Positions 10,555-22,918 of a stretch of DNA of 64,000 bases are shown here, piece by piece. Where the stretch lies: the NCBI GenBank assembly GCA_920105625.2, contig OV050032.1, positions 201,526,258-201,590,257 on the forward strand, in the 5' to 3' direction. The stretch is from Clusia tigrina (taxonomy: Eukaryota; Arthropoda; Insecta; Diptera; Clusiidae). Each line of letters begins with the position of its first letter. The first letter of the stretch is position 1. The position numbers were made by a program, and so were the translations under genes. The notes under the pieces were generated by a model. It ran no database searches. It was not told where the DNA came from and saw only the letters and a program-made list of their open reading frames with translations.

Positions 10555-10900
10555 AAGAGAGAGACAGAGCGAGAGCGATAGAGAGAGACAGAAGGATAAG
10601 AGATGTGATTGGAAGAGAGAGAGAGAAGAGTAGGAAAGGAGCAAGGGGTTACGAGAGAGCGAGATGGAGAGAGGAAAATAGAGAGAAAGAGTGAGATGCA
10701 GAGGGAGAGAGAGGCAGAGAGAGGGGAAAAAGAGGGGAAAAGAAGGAAAAAGAGGGGAAAAAGAGGGTGTAGATAGAGGGGAAAAGAGAGCAGAGAGATA
10801 GGGGAAAAGAGAGAGAAGACATAGGGGGAGAGAGAGGGAAAAAGAGAGGGAAAAAGAGAGGGGGGAAAAGAGGAGAAATATAGAGGAGAAAGAGGTGGGG
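10510..10900 (+). repeat. GA/GAGAG purine tract
   Basis: (GA)n at about 10518-10560 followed by imperfect gagaga, gggaaaaa and gagaggg words. Repeated GAGAG is the core recognised by the GAGA factor family in flies. Confidence 0.93.
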
Positions 10901-12110
10901 ATTTGGACAATGGTAGGGATTGGGAGAGGAGTAGGTATTTGGAGAGGGATAAGGAATGGGATAGAGCCAGGGATTGGGAGACGGGTGATTATTGGGAGAG
11001 GGGTGGGGATTGGGATAGTGGTAGGGATTTGGTGAGGAGTACGGATTGGGAGAGGAGTACGGATTGGGAGAGGAGTATGGATTGGGAGCGGGGTAGGGAT
11101 TGAGATGGGGATTGGGATTGGAAGAGAGGTAAGGATTGGGAGAAGGGTAGGGATTGAAATGGGGATTGTGATTGGAAGAGAGGTAAGGATTTGGAGAGGG
11201 GTAGGGATTGGGATGGGGATTGGGATTGGAAGAGAGGTAAGGATTTGGAGAAGGGTAGGGATTGAGATGGGGATTGTGATTGGGAAGGTGTAAAGATTAG
11301 GAGCGGGGTAGGGATTGAGATGGGGATTGGGATTGGAAGAGAGGTAAGGATTGGGAGAAGGGTAGGGATTGAGATGGGGATTGTGATTGGAAGAGAGGTA
11401 AGGATTTGGAGAGGGGTAGGGATTGGGATGGGGATTGGGATTGGAAGAGAGGTAAGGATTGGGAGAAGGGTAGGGATTGAGATGGGGATTGTGATTGGAA
11501 AGGTGTAAAGATTAGGAGCGGGGTAGGGATTGAGATGGGGATTGTGATTGGGAAGGTGTAAAGATTAGGAGCGGGGTAGGGATTGAGATGGGGATTGGGA
11601 TTGGAAGAGAGGTAAGGATTGGGAGAAGGGTAGGGATTGAGATGGGGATTGTGATTGGGAAGGTGTAAAGATTAGGAGCGGGGTAGGGATTGAGATGGGG
11701 ATTGTGATTGGGAAGGTGTAAAGATTAGGAGCGGGGTAGGGATTGGGAGTGGGGTAGACATTGGGAGAGGTGTAGAGATTGGGGGGAGAGATAGGGATAG
11801 GGGTATACATCGGGAGAGGGGTTGGGATTGGGAGAGAGGTAGGGATAGGGTAGACATTAGGGGAGGGGTAGGGGTTAGCAGAGGGTTAGGTAGTTCGAGA
11901 GGGGATTGGGTTTAATGGTATGATTTGAGGTGTATGGTTTGGGGGGTAGTGATTGGGAAAGGGGTAGTGAGTGGGTAGGGGTAGGGAGGGATAGGGGTAG
12001 GGGAGGGGTAGGGTTAGTGAAGGGGTAGGAGGTAGGTAAGGGTAGGGAGGGGTATGGATGGGAGGGGGTAGGGTTAGGTGGTATGATTGGGATTGGGGAA
12101 AAGGGTAAGA
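10901..12110 (+). repeat. GGGATTG-rich array, 53-54-bp units, ending in a G4-rich tract
   Basis: Between about 11100 and 11760 the phrase gagatggggattg recurs every 53-54 bp (11317, 11371, then 11479, 11532, 11585), with short GGATTG subrepeats. From about 11850 the sequence passes into gtaggggta words. At 11973-12013 many GGG/GGGG runs are separated by one to three bases, a strong G-quadruplex candidate. Confidence 0.93.
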
Positions 12111-12569
12111 AAAAGCTGTAGAACACAAAAAATACAGAACGGTCACCAATGAGACCCCGTTAGACCTCACAGCACCTGACATAACTGGATCTAAAGATGC
12201 CAGTGACGAACTTTCTTCCTTCTCCTTGAGTTATTCCAACAAAATGCAACTACTTTCAACCACAATGCTCCCATAAAGAGTGAGCTAATCTCACAGCTAA
12301 GATGTGTGCGCTCAAAAAGTACACGACAGGTTGGTTTTCCAACAGAACCGAACACAACCCTCCATGGTTCTCTCTCAACAGAAAACCAGGAGCTTAAGTC
12401 TCTTCGGTTTTATCGCTAAGTTTTATGCAAAGAGACCCGAACAGTGAGACCCACACACGGTAATCCCCCGGCGGTTCTTCACGAGTCGAACTGAATACAG
12501 TTTCATAGAATCGTGGCGACGACCCCACCCACCGCCAGTTTGCATTTGAGATCAGTGAATGGGCCTAAT

Positions 12570-13477
12570 TTTTCTATATATATATATAAATATTATTTAA
12601 ATGAAGAATAATTGAAGTAAAGTCGAAACAATTGAATGAGATTATTAAATTCTATGTAAAAACACACTAAAATTAAATACAAATACAATGAAAAAACACA
12701 CACACACACACATGCAAACAGAAGCAATAAAGTACACTGGAAATAAATTTACTTAGTCTGCAATTGGCAGTCGACCGCTTGAAACAAATCAACTTTGATT
12801 AGAGAAGACGCGGACGAAAATCGCAAAAATTAAATTAAATTAAACAAAAAAAAAAAAAACACACAAATCGAAGTTGCAAAAACAAACAAAAAAATTTCAC
12901 AGGATATATATAAATATATATATATGATAAACTTAGTGAGAACTCTGTAAATCGTAAGCAAACTGTAAACTTTAATTATTTTAGTGAAAAACACACGCGT
13001 GCATAGCATAATTATAATTATTAATGCATTAATTATTAATTAACAATAAAATAAACATCATTCAAAGTAAACAAAACGCAAATCGGACTTTTTATCCCGC
13101 GATGGGCCAGTAATAGGGGGTGGAGGGCGGCTCAGGCCGACTGGGAGATGCCCTGAACCCTGAGTGTACCTGGGCGCAAATATATCCACCACGCCCACAC
13201 AAAAGAGTGGCGTGAATAGCTCTTTTATTGGATGGCGAGAGCTAATGCGAAGCATGACTCAACTAACTTTGTTCATGCTATTGAATTGTACTTGGAAATG
13301 GGCGTGGCAGTTGCTACAGTGTGATGCCCATACATTGATCTCTAAGCTTCATATAGTAATGAAACAGTGTTGGTAAATCGTGCGAGGATCTCGAGATTAG
13401 TCAAGATGCGAATTACATTTTAGTAGCTTGATGACCCAATGACGTCAGATCATTGGATGCAGTGTCCTTCAGTGTAC
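12570..13477 (+). other. AT-rich unique DNA, possible distal 3' UTR
   Basis: Contains TATA and CA microsatellites (about 12575, 12700), AATAAA at 12726-12731, an A-run near 12847 and, from 13060, a GC-richer piece with a GGGCGTGGC motif (about 13300). It could be the distal 3' UTR of the Sox-like gene, continuous with 9300-9778 before the intervening block arrived. No coding evidence. Confidence 0.4.
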
Positions 13478-15562
13478 GGTTCCTTTATCACTCAGTTCCC
13501 TCAGCACAGAGTTCCCTCAATTTACAGTTCCATCAGTCTACTGTTCCCTCTGCTTACAGTGATCTCAATCTACAGTTCAATCAGGGTACAGTTCCCTCAG
13601 CTTACAGTGACCTCAGTCTACAGTTCAATCAGGGTACAGTTCCCTCAGCTTACAGTGATCTCAATCTACAGTTCCATCAGTCTACAGTTCCCTCTGCTTA
13701 CAGTGATCTCAATCTACAGTTCAATCAGTCTACAGTTCCCCCAGCTTACAGTGATCTCAATCTACAGTTCAATCAGGGTACAGTTCCCTCAGCTTACAGT
13801 GATCTCAATCTACAGTTCAATCAGGGTACAGTTCCCTCAGCTTACAGTGATCTCAATCTACAGTTCAATCAGGGTACAGTTCCCTCAGCTTACAGTGATC
13901 TCAATCTACAGTTCAATCAGAGTACAGTTCTCTCAGCTTACAGTGATCTCAATCTACAGTTCAATCAGAGTACAGTTCCATCAGCTTACAGTGATCTCAA
14001 TCTACAGTTCAATCAGGGTACAGTTCCCTCAGCTTACAGTGATCTCAATCTACAGTTCAATCAGGGTACAGTTCCCTCAGCTTACAGTGATCTCAATCTA
14101 CAGTTCAATCAGGGTACAGTTCCCTCAGCTTACAGTGATCTCAATCTACAGTTCAATCAGAGTACAGTTCTCTCAGCTTACAGTGATCTCAATCTACAGT
14201 TCAATCAGAGTACAGTTCCATCAGCTTACAGTGATCTCAATCTACAGTTCAATCAGGGTACAGTTCCCTCAGCTTACAGTGATCTCAATCTACAGTTCAA
14301 TCAGGGTACAGTTCCCTCAGCTTACAGTGATCTCAATCTACAGTTCAATCAGGGCACAGTTCCCTCGGCTTACAGTGATCTCAATCTACAGTTCAATCAG
14401 AGTACAGTTCCCTCAGCTTACAGTGATCTCTATCTACAGCTCAATCAGGGTACAGTTCCCTCAGCTTACAGTGATCTCAATCTACAGTTCAATCAGGGTA
14501 CAGTTCCCTCAGCTTACAGTGATCTCAATCTACAGTTCAATCAGGGTACAGTTCCCTCAGCTTACAGTGATCTCAATCTACAGTTCAATCAGAGTACAGT
14601 TCCCTCAGCTTACAGTGATCTCTATCTACAGTTCAATCAGAGTACAATTCCATCAGCTTACAGTGATCTCAATCTACAGTTCAATCAGGGTACAGTTCTT
14701 TCAGCTTACAGTGATCTCAATCTACAGTTCAATCAGGGTACAGTTCCCTCAGCTTACAGTGACCTCAGTCTACAGTTCAATCAGGGTACAGTTCCCTCAG
14801 CTTACAGTGATCTCAATCTACAGTTCAATCAGGGTACAGTTCCCTCAGCTTACAGTGATCTCAATCTACAGTTCAATCAGGGTACAGTTCTCTCAGCTTA
14901 CAGTGATCTCAATCTACAGTTCAATCAGGGTACAGTTCTTTCAGCTTACAGTGATCTCAATCTACAGTTCAATCAGAGTACAGTTCCATCAGCTTACAGT
15001 GATCTCAATCTACAGTTCAATCAGGGTACAGTTCCCTCAGCTTACAGTGATCTCAATCTACAGTTCAATCAGGGTACAGTTCTCTCAGCTTACAGTGATC
15101 TCAATCTACAGTTCAATCAGGGTACAGTTCTCTCAGCTTACAGTGATCTCAATCTACAGTTCAATCAGGGTACAGTTCTTTCAGCTTACAGTGATCTCAA
15201 TCTACAGTTCAATCAGGGTACAGTTCCCTCAGCTTACAGTGACCTCAGTCTACAGTTCAATCAGTCTACAGCTCCCTCAGCTTACAGTGATCTCAATCTA
15301 CAGTTCAATCAGGGTACAGTTCCCTCAGCTTACAGTGATCTCAATCTACAGTTCAATCAGAGTACAGTTCCATCAGTTTATAGTTCCTTCAGCTTACAGT
15401 TCCCTTAGCACACAGTTCCTTCAGCATACGGTTCCTCAGCTTACAGTGTGCGCAATCTACAGTTCCCTCAATCTACAGTTCCCTCAGTCTAGAGTTCCCT
15501 TACCACATAGTTCCTTTAGTATATAGTTCCCTCAGTTTACAGTTCCCTCGGCACATAGATCC
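13478..15562 (+). repeat. 48-bp satellite array with 12-bp substructure
   Basis: The unit joins four related 12-mers of the type CAGTTCCCTCAG / CTTACAGTGATCT. The phrase cagcttaca keeps an exact 240-bp phase (13743, 13983, 14223 and so on), that is five units, and a five-unit higher-order repeat is visible at 13781-14260. Two frames stay open (695 and 651 codons) because 48 is a multiple of three. Edges decay into single 12-mers. Not a gene. Confidence 0.97.
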
Positions 15563-15789
15563 TTCAACAAATGGGTCAATGTCAGAGTCAGATATAGTCA
15601 GAGAAGTTGAATGAGGGAGTTTATCACAACATCAAGGCTTATAACTGATATCACAATCTTTACTTCTTGATCTCTAAAAGGAAGAAAGATGCTCGGATGT
15701 TGTGAGATGTTCAGGGTGATATGAGAGGAAGATGCCTGAGAGTTGGAAGTGTTAAAAATCTAAATATTTCTGGTGTTCAATCAAGACTA
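15563..15789. other. Short unique spacer
   Basis: No gene or known element seen; it separates the 48-bp array from the ATG-rich array. Confidence 0.5.
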
Positions 15790-16385
15790 CATGATAATTA
15801 TGATGATCATGATGATCATGATGATCATGATGCTTATGATGATTGTTATGATTATTATGATGCTATGATGATTGTTATGATTATCATGATAATTATTATT
15901 TTGATTATTATGAAGATTATTATGATGAGTAATAAGATGATTATTATAATGATTATTATTATGATGATTATTATGAAGATTATTATGATGATTATTATGA
16001 TGATTATTATGATGATTATTGTGAAAAAGACCATGATTAAGATGAAAAACATGATCATGATGAACAGCACGATTATGATGGAGAACATGATTCTATGATG
16101 AGGAATATGATTATAATGAAGAACATGATTATGATGAAAAATACGATTATGATTAAAAACAAGATTATGATGAAGGATATGATTATTAAGAAGGGCACGA
16201 TTATGAAAAAGAACATAATTATGATGATAATTATGATGCAGAGCATGATTTTGATGAAGACCGCGATTATGATGAATAACATGATTATGAGGAAGAACAT
16301 GATTTTGATTCTTATAATGAATAACATGATTAAGATGATGATTATGATGAAGAACCTGATTAAGATGATTACGATGATGATATTA
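15790..16385 (+). repeat. Imperfect ATG/ATT (GATTATGATGA) low-complexity array
   Basis: Trinucleotide-like repeats of gat, tat and atg, with a 15-18-bp rhythm of gaagaacatgattatgat in the second half. Met/Ile-rich frames across it are artefacts. Confidence 0.93.
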
Positions 16386-17090
16386 ATTTAGACGCGAGCA
16401 GGCCGCTGCCCTCCCATCGCACTCAGTCTGTCGGAACATTGCGCTCCACCCACATTGAGGATAATGATAAAGATGCGTAATAGGAAGATAAGAGGAGAAT
16501 AATATGACCCACCCCACTCTCACTCCCAATTTTATGTTTTCTCTTGTGGGATCAATATTCAAGACATCATTCAGTCTATAAATCGAGAGTACTCAGCAAA
16601 GAGTTATCAGTACACAAGAGCAGAGAGGCAATTCCCGAGAAAATCGAGCATCGTTTTGAAAAGAGCTCATGAACCTAATGAAAAAGATTGCTGCAAGAAT
16701 TCACCAACTCCAGAGTAAGTGGGCATCCGACGTAGATTAAGAGGAGGCATCGTAACGATCAGAAAATGAAGACCTGAGTCGTGAGACTGAAGAAGGTGCG
16801 AGTACGAATCCAAAGTGGGAAAACTTCATGACTGAATGCCTCAAAATAATTCTAGTGCACTCGTAACTCGTAAAAAAGACCCAGTGAATGTCTTCCAAAC
16901 TGTTGTTGTTCAACTGAGTCCTGCCAAATGTTACCCCCCGTAGGCATCTCACTCACTGCTTACTTCTTGATCGAAGTTATGGACAATGAAGCAACACACT
17001 CACAGTGGATCAAACGAGCTCCAAAAACACGTTCAATGATTATAGCATTGCATTACCTAGTGGAAATCCGTACAAGTTCCTTTATAATAT
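16386..17090. other. Unique DNA, no gene recognised
   Basis: Single-copy sequence without clear coding or regulatory features. Confidence 0.5.
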
Positions 17091-17965
17091 CTTATAAAGC
17101 TTCTCCGAAGTGTCCTTCGAAGCTTCCCCGACGTGTCGTTCGAAGCTTCCCGGAGTGTCGTTCGAAGCTTCTCTGAAGTGCCCTTCCAAGCTTCTCTGAA
17201 CTGTCCTTCGAAGCTTCTCTGAAGTGTTGTTCGAAGCTTCCCCGGAGTGTCGTTCGAAGCTTCTCTGAAGTGTCGTTCGAAGCTTCCCCGGAGTGTCGTT
17301 CGAAGCTTCTCTGAAGTGTCGTTCGAAGCTTCCCCGAAGTGTCGTTCGAAGCTTCCCCGGAGTGTCGTTCGAAGCTTCTCTGAACTGTCCTTCGAAGCTT
17401 CTCTGAAGTGTCCTTCGAAGCTTCTCTGAAGTGTCGTTCGAAGCTTCTCTGAAGTGCCCTTCGAAGCTTCTCTGAAGTGCCCTTTGAAGCTTCTCTGAAG
17501 TGCCCTTCGAAGCTTCTCTGAAGTGTCCTTCGAAGCTTCTCTGAAGTGCCCTTCGAAGCTTCTCTGAAGTGCCCTTCGAACCTTATCTAAACTGTCGTTC
17601 GAAGCTTCTCTGAAGTGCCCTTCGAAGCTTCTCTGAAGTGCCCTTTGAAGCTTCTCTGAAGTGCCCTTCGAAGCTTCTCTGAAGTGCCCTCCGAAGCTTC
17701 TCTGAAGTGCCCTTCGAAGCTTCTCTGAAGTGTCCTTCGAAGCTTCTCTGAAGTGCCCTTCGAAGCTTCTCTGAAGTGCCCTTCGAAGCTTCTCTGAAGT
17801 GCCCTTCGAACCTTATCTAAACTGTCGTTCGAAGCTTCTCTGAAGTGCCCTTCGAAGCTTCTCTGAAGTGCCCTTTGAAGCTTCTCTGAAGTGCCCTTCG
17901 AAGCTTCTCTGAAGTGCCCTCCGAAGCTTCTCTGAAGTGTCCTTCGAAGCTTCTCTGAAGTATCC
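17091..17965 (+). repeat. 23-bp satellite array with HSF-type half-site pairs
   Basis: About 38 units of 23 bp; the core is TTCGAAGCTTCTCTGAAGTG plus three variable bases (tcc, ccc or tcg). A rare variant with ccttatctaaactg occurs at 17581 and 17811, exactly 230 bp (ten units) apart with matching neighbours, showing a ten-unit higher-order repeat. Each unit contains cGAAgcTTCt, a perfect nGAAnnTTCn pair. Confidence 0.97.
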
Positions 17966-18639
17966 TTCAAGACAACTGCGTGACTTCAACGAGTTTCGTG
18001 GCCATCTCTTAATACCTCTGTGAGGCTTCTGCATATTTATAGAACTGTGTTAATGCTTCATAGGCATTTGTTAGTACAGAGCTTCTATACAGTTTTTATA
18101 ACGTTTGTAGAAAGCCTTAAAAAATAACAACATGTTGCTTTTGGATGGCTTTACTCCCACATTTCTCTTAGCAGATATTTCCATTTATCACCACAGCCCA
18201 GGCATCTTTCATCCAGTGGACTCATTGCCCGACCTCAGACTCACAATCTGCCCAAATGAGATGCCAAGAAGCGAGTCAGCAACTAACATGTTGTTGCCTG
18301 GAGATACTATATAGTGGATCAAATGGAAGAAGAGGACTCATTGCTTAACTCCAAACTCACAGTCTGCCCCTAGTGAGATGTCGGAAAGCGACTCAGCAAC
18401 TAACCTCCAATGGAAGAAGCGACCCACTCCTGAATGATCTGCGAATTGAACTCTGGGCACAGTGCAAGGAACTCATTGGCAAGCTGCACTTTGCTATACT
18501 AGCGCCCTTCCGCCAACACTGCCGGCATGCATGCATAAAGGTAATAGTAGGCGTGGCTATTAACCAGCATCCCAGTAGTGGTGGATGGGCTACCACAGCG
18601 GCATGGGAGGGATTGTCGTACAAATCGCCAAGTGGCTTT
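17966..18639. other. Unique DNA with a diverged 70-bp direct repeat
   Basis: Segments at about 18220-18290 and 18338-18405 share actcattgc, actcacaatctgcccc and gactcagcaactaac-type blocks. From 18480 the DNA looks like a unique regulatory island with a GGCGTGGC motif near 18550. Confidence 0.5.
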
Positions 18640-19330
18640 TTCAAATGTCAAAAGAGCAGCAGCGCCGGGAAATGCCCGGACGGACTCCCACCCATGCGCC
18701 CGCCAATTAACTTTAATTAATTGCGAGCGTGCAATTACAACAAGAACAACACGACAACAACAACAACTTATTAACCACAACCGCAGCAGCAGGAGCAGTC
18801 GCACAATCGCTCAAGTGGGCGCAAAAGGCGAGCACAGAAGCGCAGGGAATTAAAAATCAGCAATCATCAAAACAACAACAACAGCAGCAACAACAACAAC
18901 AACAACAACAACAACGCCAAAAAGGATCTCGAAATCCTAAGTAGGCGAAAGTTAAACGTTTTTTAATTGAAGTCAGCGAAGGCAGCAGCAACAGCAGCAG
19001 CACACGGCCGGGGTTGACTGTGTGGATGGTGGCCGAGTCGCCCATGCAAGCCAGAACACATCACCCCGCCCCGCCGCCGCCCGCTTTATTAACTGTTTTG
19101 GTGTGACAAAATGCAAATTTTTAATTGCGAATTACTTTCGAGAACTCAAAATGCGGCAAAATTCGCTCGCAACTCGAAATGTCACTAATTGCACTTTACT
19201 GGCGCAAATTGCGCTGCTTTTGAGCCTTTGTGCAGAGTTGTGCAGGTCGGAGAGGGGGGGAGGGGGCTGCTGACTGCGTGACTGTGGCCGTACTAAGGAC
19301 GGGGACGAGTCGTTTGCTGGCAAATCAATT
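18640..19330. promoter_or_regulatory. Candidate cis-regulatory island with an octamer and homeodomain-type motifs
   Basis: Single-copy DNA with TTAATTAATTG (about 18710), ATGCAAAT at 19111-19118 directly followed by TTTTTAATTGCGAATTAC, and further AATTGC words to about 19210. A CAA/CAG microsatellite lies at about 18870-18915. Motif density resembles fly neural enhancers, but this is inferred from motifs alone. Confidence 0.35.
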
Positions 19331-19861
19331 CAGAGGCAGACCCCGCAGTGCTACCACGTTCACTAATGACATGGATTGCCATGGCTCAAAAGTGTGGATT
19401 GCTCTGAGAAAGTGGACGCTCCTTGTGTGTTACTCATAACCAAGAAGCCACTAAGAGGCACATGCGTACGCTTGCATCTGCCTCAAGAGCAGGCGACCCA
19501 ACTAAGAGGCGGGGATGCGAACAGATAGTGGCAGAATGCACTGAATCGAGCACGAAGGAACGAGATAAGCAGCATCACTCGGGATAGGAAGCGTTGAAAG
19601 GAGTTTGCTAGAGCCTTATGATCCGATTAGGAGCGACGTAAACCATTCTACAAAGTGAATTTAACACTATTGGAATATAGTTTGTGTCAAGGAGTAAGGA
19701 TACATCATCAAAAAGGCACTTATTAATAGTTTGGCTGAATTTCGAAGAAATAGCTGGGGATGCAATCACAGATCAAGCAACCACCTGAGGTGGCGGCCCA
19801 TAAATTATGAACTATGTAGCAAATCTTATGAGAAATAGGTAAATTCAAGTCTACGTCGTTG
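19331..19861. other. Unique DNA, nothing recognised
   Basis: No coding or repeat structure that I can support; it ends at the target site of the LOA element. Confidence 0.5.
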
Positions 19862-19874
19862 TAACCAGAGTATA
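19862..19874 (+). repeat. 13-bp target-site duplication, left copy
   Basis: TAACCAGAGTATA, identical to 22919-22931; it flanks the 3' end of the - strand LOA element. Confidence 0.8.
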
Positions 19875-22800
19875 GATAGATAGATAGATATATTTAGGGG
19901 TGTTATACACTGCGACCTGAAATATCTATTGTGATGCCCCTATTTATTTGAAAGATAAGGATGGTCTCATCAATAAATCTTCCGTCAGGATAATTTCCGA
20001 CAGGATTTCATACATTTTGGAGGAATCCAATTGAGGGATCTTGCTCATATCTAAGATATAATCTCCAAAACACCTGAGTCTTTGGTGTGCCAATGGTCCG
20101 CGGTCCGTAATCAGGTGCAGTGAGGTTTCATCACTTTCTCCACAGAATCGACAGATGGCATCAGAAGATAGACCCAACTTGTTCAAATGGTAGTTGAGTC
20201 TACAATGTCCGCTTAAAATGCCTGTGATGATTCTTAATTTACTCCGAGACATATCTATTAAGTCCTTAGCTCTTTTAGGATTAAAATCTCCAAGAAGAGC
20301 TTTGGACTGTCCTAATGCCGGAAGAGTTTTCCAGGTTAGACTTCTTTTTGCATCTGTACACTTCTTCAGCAGACCTCCAATGGTATTGGATAATAGTCCA
20401 CAGAAGGGTTCAGGGCCGCTGAAGTGAGAGGCCGCAGCCTTCCTAGCTAAGCTATCAGCCTTCTCATTTCCCTCTCCTCTTGTGTGGCCTGGTACCCACA
20501 TTAGAGATAGCTTGTTCATACTGCCTAGGGAGTTTAGCTTCCCAATACAGTTCCACACAAGTTTAGACCTCAGACTCTCGAGTGCTGCTTGACTATCAGA
20601 TAGTATCACGATGTTTTTCCCCCGACACTCCCTGTCAATGTTGATCTGGGCACATCTTTCAATAGCGTGAATCTCCGCTTTAGGAATGCTTGGAAAAGAA
20701 CCCATTGGTTCCCAGTCCAAATATTCCTGCCCCAGTTTCGTCCATTGTCTTAGAACCGTCAGTATACCATAAGAGGGAGTTTTCTCTAATTTTATACATC
20801 TCAGTTGGACCTTTCCATTCTTTTTTGCCACTCATCTTTGTACTGTGTTTGTGTGCAAAGTTGACTTTTCTTGGCATAACATCCTTGTGAGATTTTAGGA
20901 TACCGTATTCTTGAGTAGAATTTTTACCCCATATAAATATTTTGGGTGTAATTTGATTCTCTCGAGATAATTTCTTGTATTCTGGTAAGAGATTTGCTAG
21001 CAGAGTCTTGAATTACTAGATGGAAGGGTGTTAGATCCAGTATAACTTCCATTGCTGCTGTTGGACAGGTGCGCATAGCTCCAATGATAACAAGACAGGC
21101 ACGGCGATGTACTTTACTTAATGCAGATTTCGCTGTCTTGAGTCTGACTCTATTTGATCAGGCTACAGAACCATAGGTGACGATTGGTCTCACCATCATC
21201 GTATACATCCAGCGAACGATTTTTGGGTTACATCCCCAAGATTTACCAGCAAGCCGTCTGCATATCATTAAGGAAGCTGTAGCCCTCTTGGTGGTTGCTG
21301 TCAGATGAGCTTTCCACAATCACTTTTTGTCGAAAATGACTCCGAGGTATTTGGTCTCAGAGCTAATATCGACCTGTGTACCATTTAGAAGAATAGGTTT
21401 CATATATGGTAGAGATCTTTTTCTAGTGAACGGCACAATGGTGGTCTTTGAGGCCTGTTCCCCTGCACCACTCACTAGCTGCTAATAAGCCCCTCTGGAT
21501 AATATCACAAAGAGTGGATTCAGATTTTCCTCTAGCTAGACATGATATGCCTAGATTTGTGAGTTTTACCAGAAGATCATCAACTACTATGCTCCACAAA
21601 ATGGGTGATAATACCCCCCCCCCCCCCTGCGGACATCCTTTATTGACTTTTGTCACCGGCTTCAGCTTCAGTCAGTCTACTGTTGAGTAAAGCTCGTATG
21701 CAATTGGAAGTGGCATTATCTATTCCTCTATTGTTAAGAGCCCTAATCATATATTCATGAGGAGTGTTGTCAAAAGCCCCCTCAATATCGAGAAAGACAC
21801 AAAGTGCTATTTCTTTTTTATCCAGTGCTGCCTGAATGAAATCAGTCAGATGGTATAGTGCGCGGTTTCAGTCGATTTTCCCGCAATATATGCAAACTGA
21901 CAAGGATGTAAAGGTTCCCTTTTCAATACGGTCTCAAGGAGACGTATATTAACTATTTTCTCCATTGCTTTAAGTACAAAGGATGTCAAACTGATAGGCC
22001 TGAAGGATTTGGGATGGGCCATATCCTTCTTGCCTACCTTGGGAATAAATACCACTTTAGCTCTGCGCCATGCTTCCGTATGTACCCAAAAGCAAGACTT
22101 GCCCTAGTGATATTTACCAGGCGCGGAATCAGTGCCTCACCACTCTTTTGGAGAAGGATTGGGAAAATACCATCCGCACCCGGCGATTTATATGGCTGAA
22201 AAGAGCTGATGGCCCATTCAACCTCTCAGTAGTTATAATTTCTTTGGCCACCTTCCAGCCAATCTTGCTTGCTCTTCTAGGAAGAGCATCCATCTGCAAA
22301 GATGGCGGTAACTGGATCGAGCTCCCAGGAAAGTGCACACGCAGCAAAAGGAGAGTGCGATCCTCTTCATTTGCCGTGAACGTCCCATCCTCAGATTTCA
22401 ATGCCAGCTTTAAATCGACTTTGTTTTTCGCAAGAGCTCTATGGAGTCGTGCTACTTCAGGAGTCGATTCTACACTTTCACAAAAGGATCTAAAGCTAGT
22501 CCTTTTGGCTTGTCTGATCTCTTTGTTATAGATCGTCAACTCTTTTTTATATTCTTCCCAGTCCCCCGTATGCTTAGCTAGATTGAATAGCCTACGCGCC
22601 TTAGTACTTCTAGTAGACAGACTAGAGTTCCACCAAGGAACATTCCTGCTGTTTTTCTTTGTTCTTAGAGGACAAGATAAAACATAGGATTCGGAAATGA
22701 TTCCATTCAGCTCATTGACACCCTCCTCTAGCGCCACCGGATTTTTATATATTCCTTGGATGTTTGAGGATGAGAGTAGTGAATGCACTGAACTATCGAA

Positions 22801-22918
22801 GAATTCCCAGTTAGTATACCTAGGATTTCTAAAAACTACCGTTTTTGTGACGATACCTCCTATATCGAACTCAATTCTGCTGTGGTCCGACAGAGAGGGT
22901 TCGTTCAAAACTTTCCAA
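19875..22918 (-). mobile_element. 5'-truncated LOA-clade retrotransposon (endonuclease tail, RT, RNase H)
   Basis: Reading on the - strand from 22918: the end of an apurinic-type endonuclease (SDHSRIEFDI near 22890), a linker with an NVPWWN motif (about 22640), RT fingers and palm (VFIPKVGKKD, PISLTSFVLKAMEKIV, GKSTETA), the GCPQGG...LSPILW block near 21620, the RT thumb in several frames, and then RNase H (LLWYTDGSKT near 20780; ILSDSQAAL; LMWVPGHTRGEGNEKAD) and a C-terminal CRFC...H block. The 3' end is a TCTA-type simple repeat next to the duplication. The YxDD catalytic box is missing between ISCL and ARGKSES (about 21530), and a 14-base C run (21614-21627) adds extra Gly codons. It cannot be active. 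Only the 5' UTR, ORF1 and most of the endonuclease are absent. Confidence 0.85.

Larger units (their letters stand above)
9779..12569. repeat. 2.8-kb block bounded by a 21-bp inverted repeat
   Basis: AGGCCC(G)TTCACTGATCTC at the left end (from about 9780) is matched by its reverse complement GAGATCAGTGAATGGGCC at 12547-12564, about 20 of 21 bases. Between them lie the 19-bp, GA-rich and GGGATTG arrays plus about 360 bp of unique DNA (12180-12545). AT-rich UTR-like DNA lies on both sides. This could be a non-autonomous terminal-inverted-repeat element, but no clear target duplication is visible. Confidence 0.4.

Noticed and set aside
13439..15526. 695- and 651-codon frames
   Set aside because: Two overlapping frames of a 48-bp satellite; no start context, no non-repeat domain.
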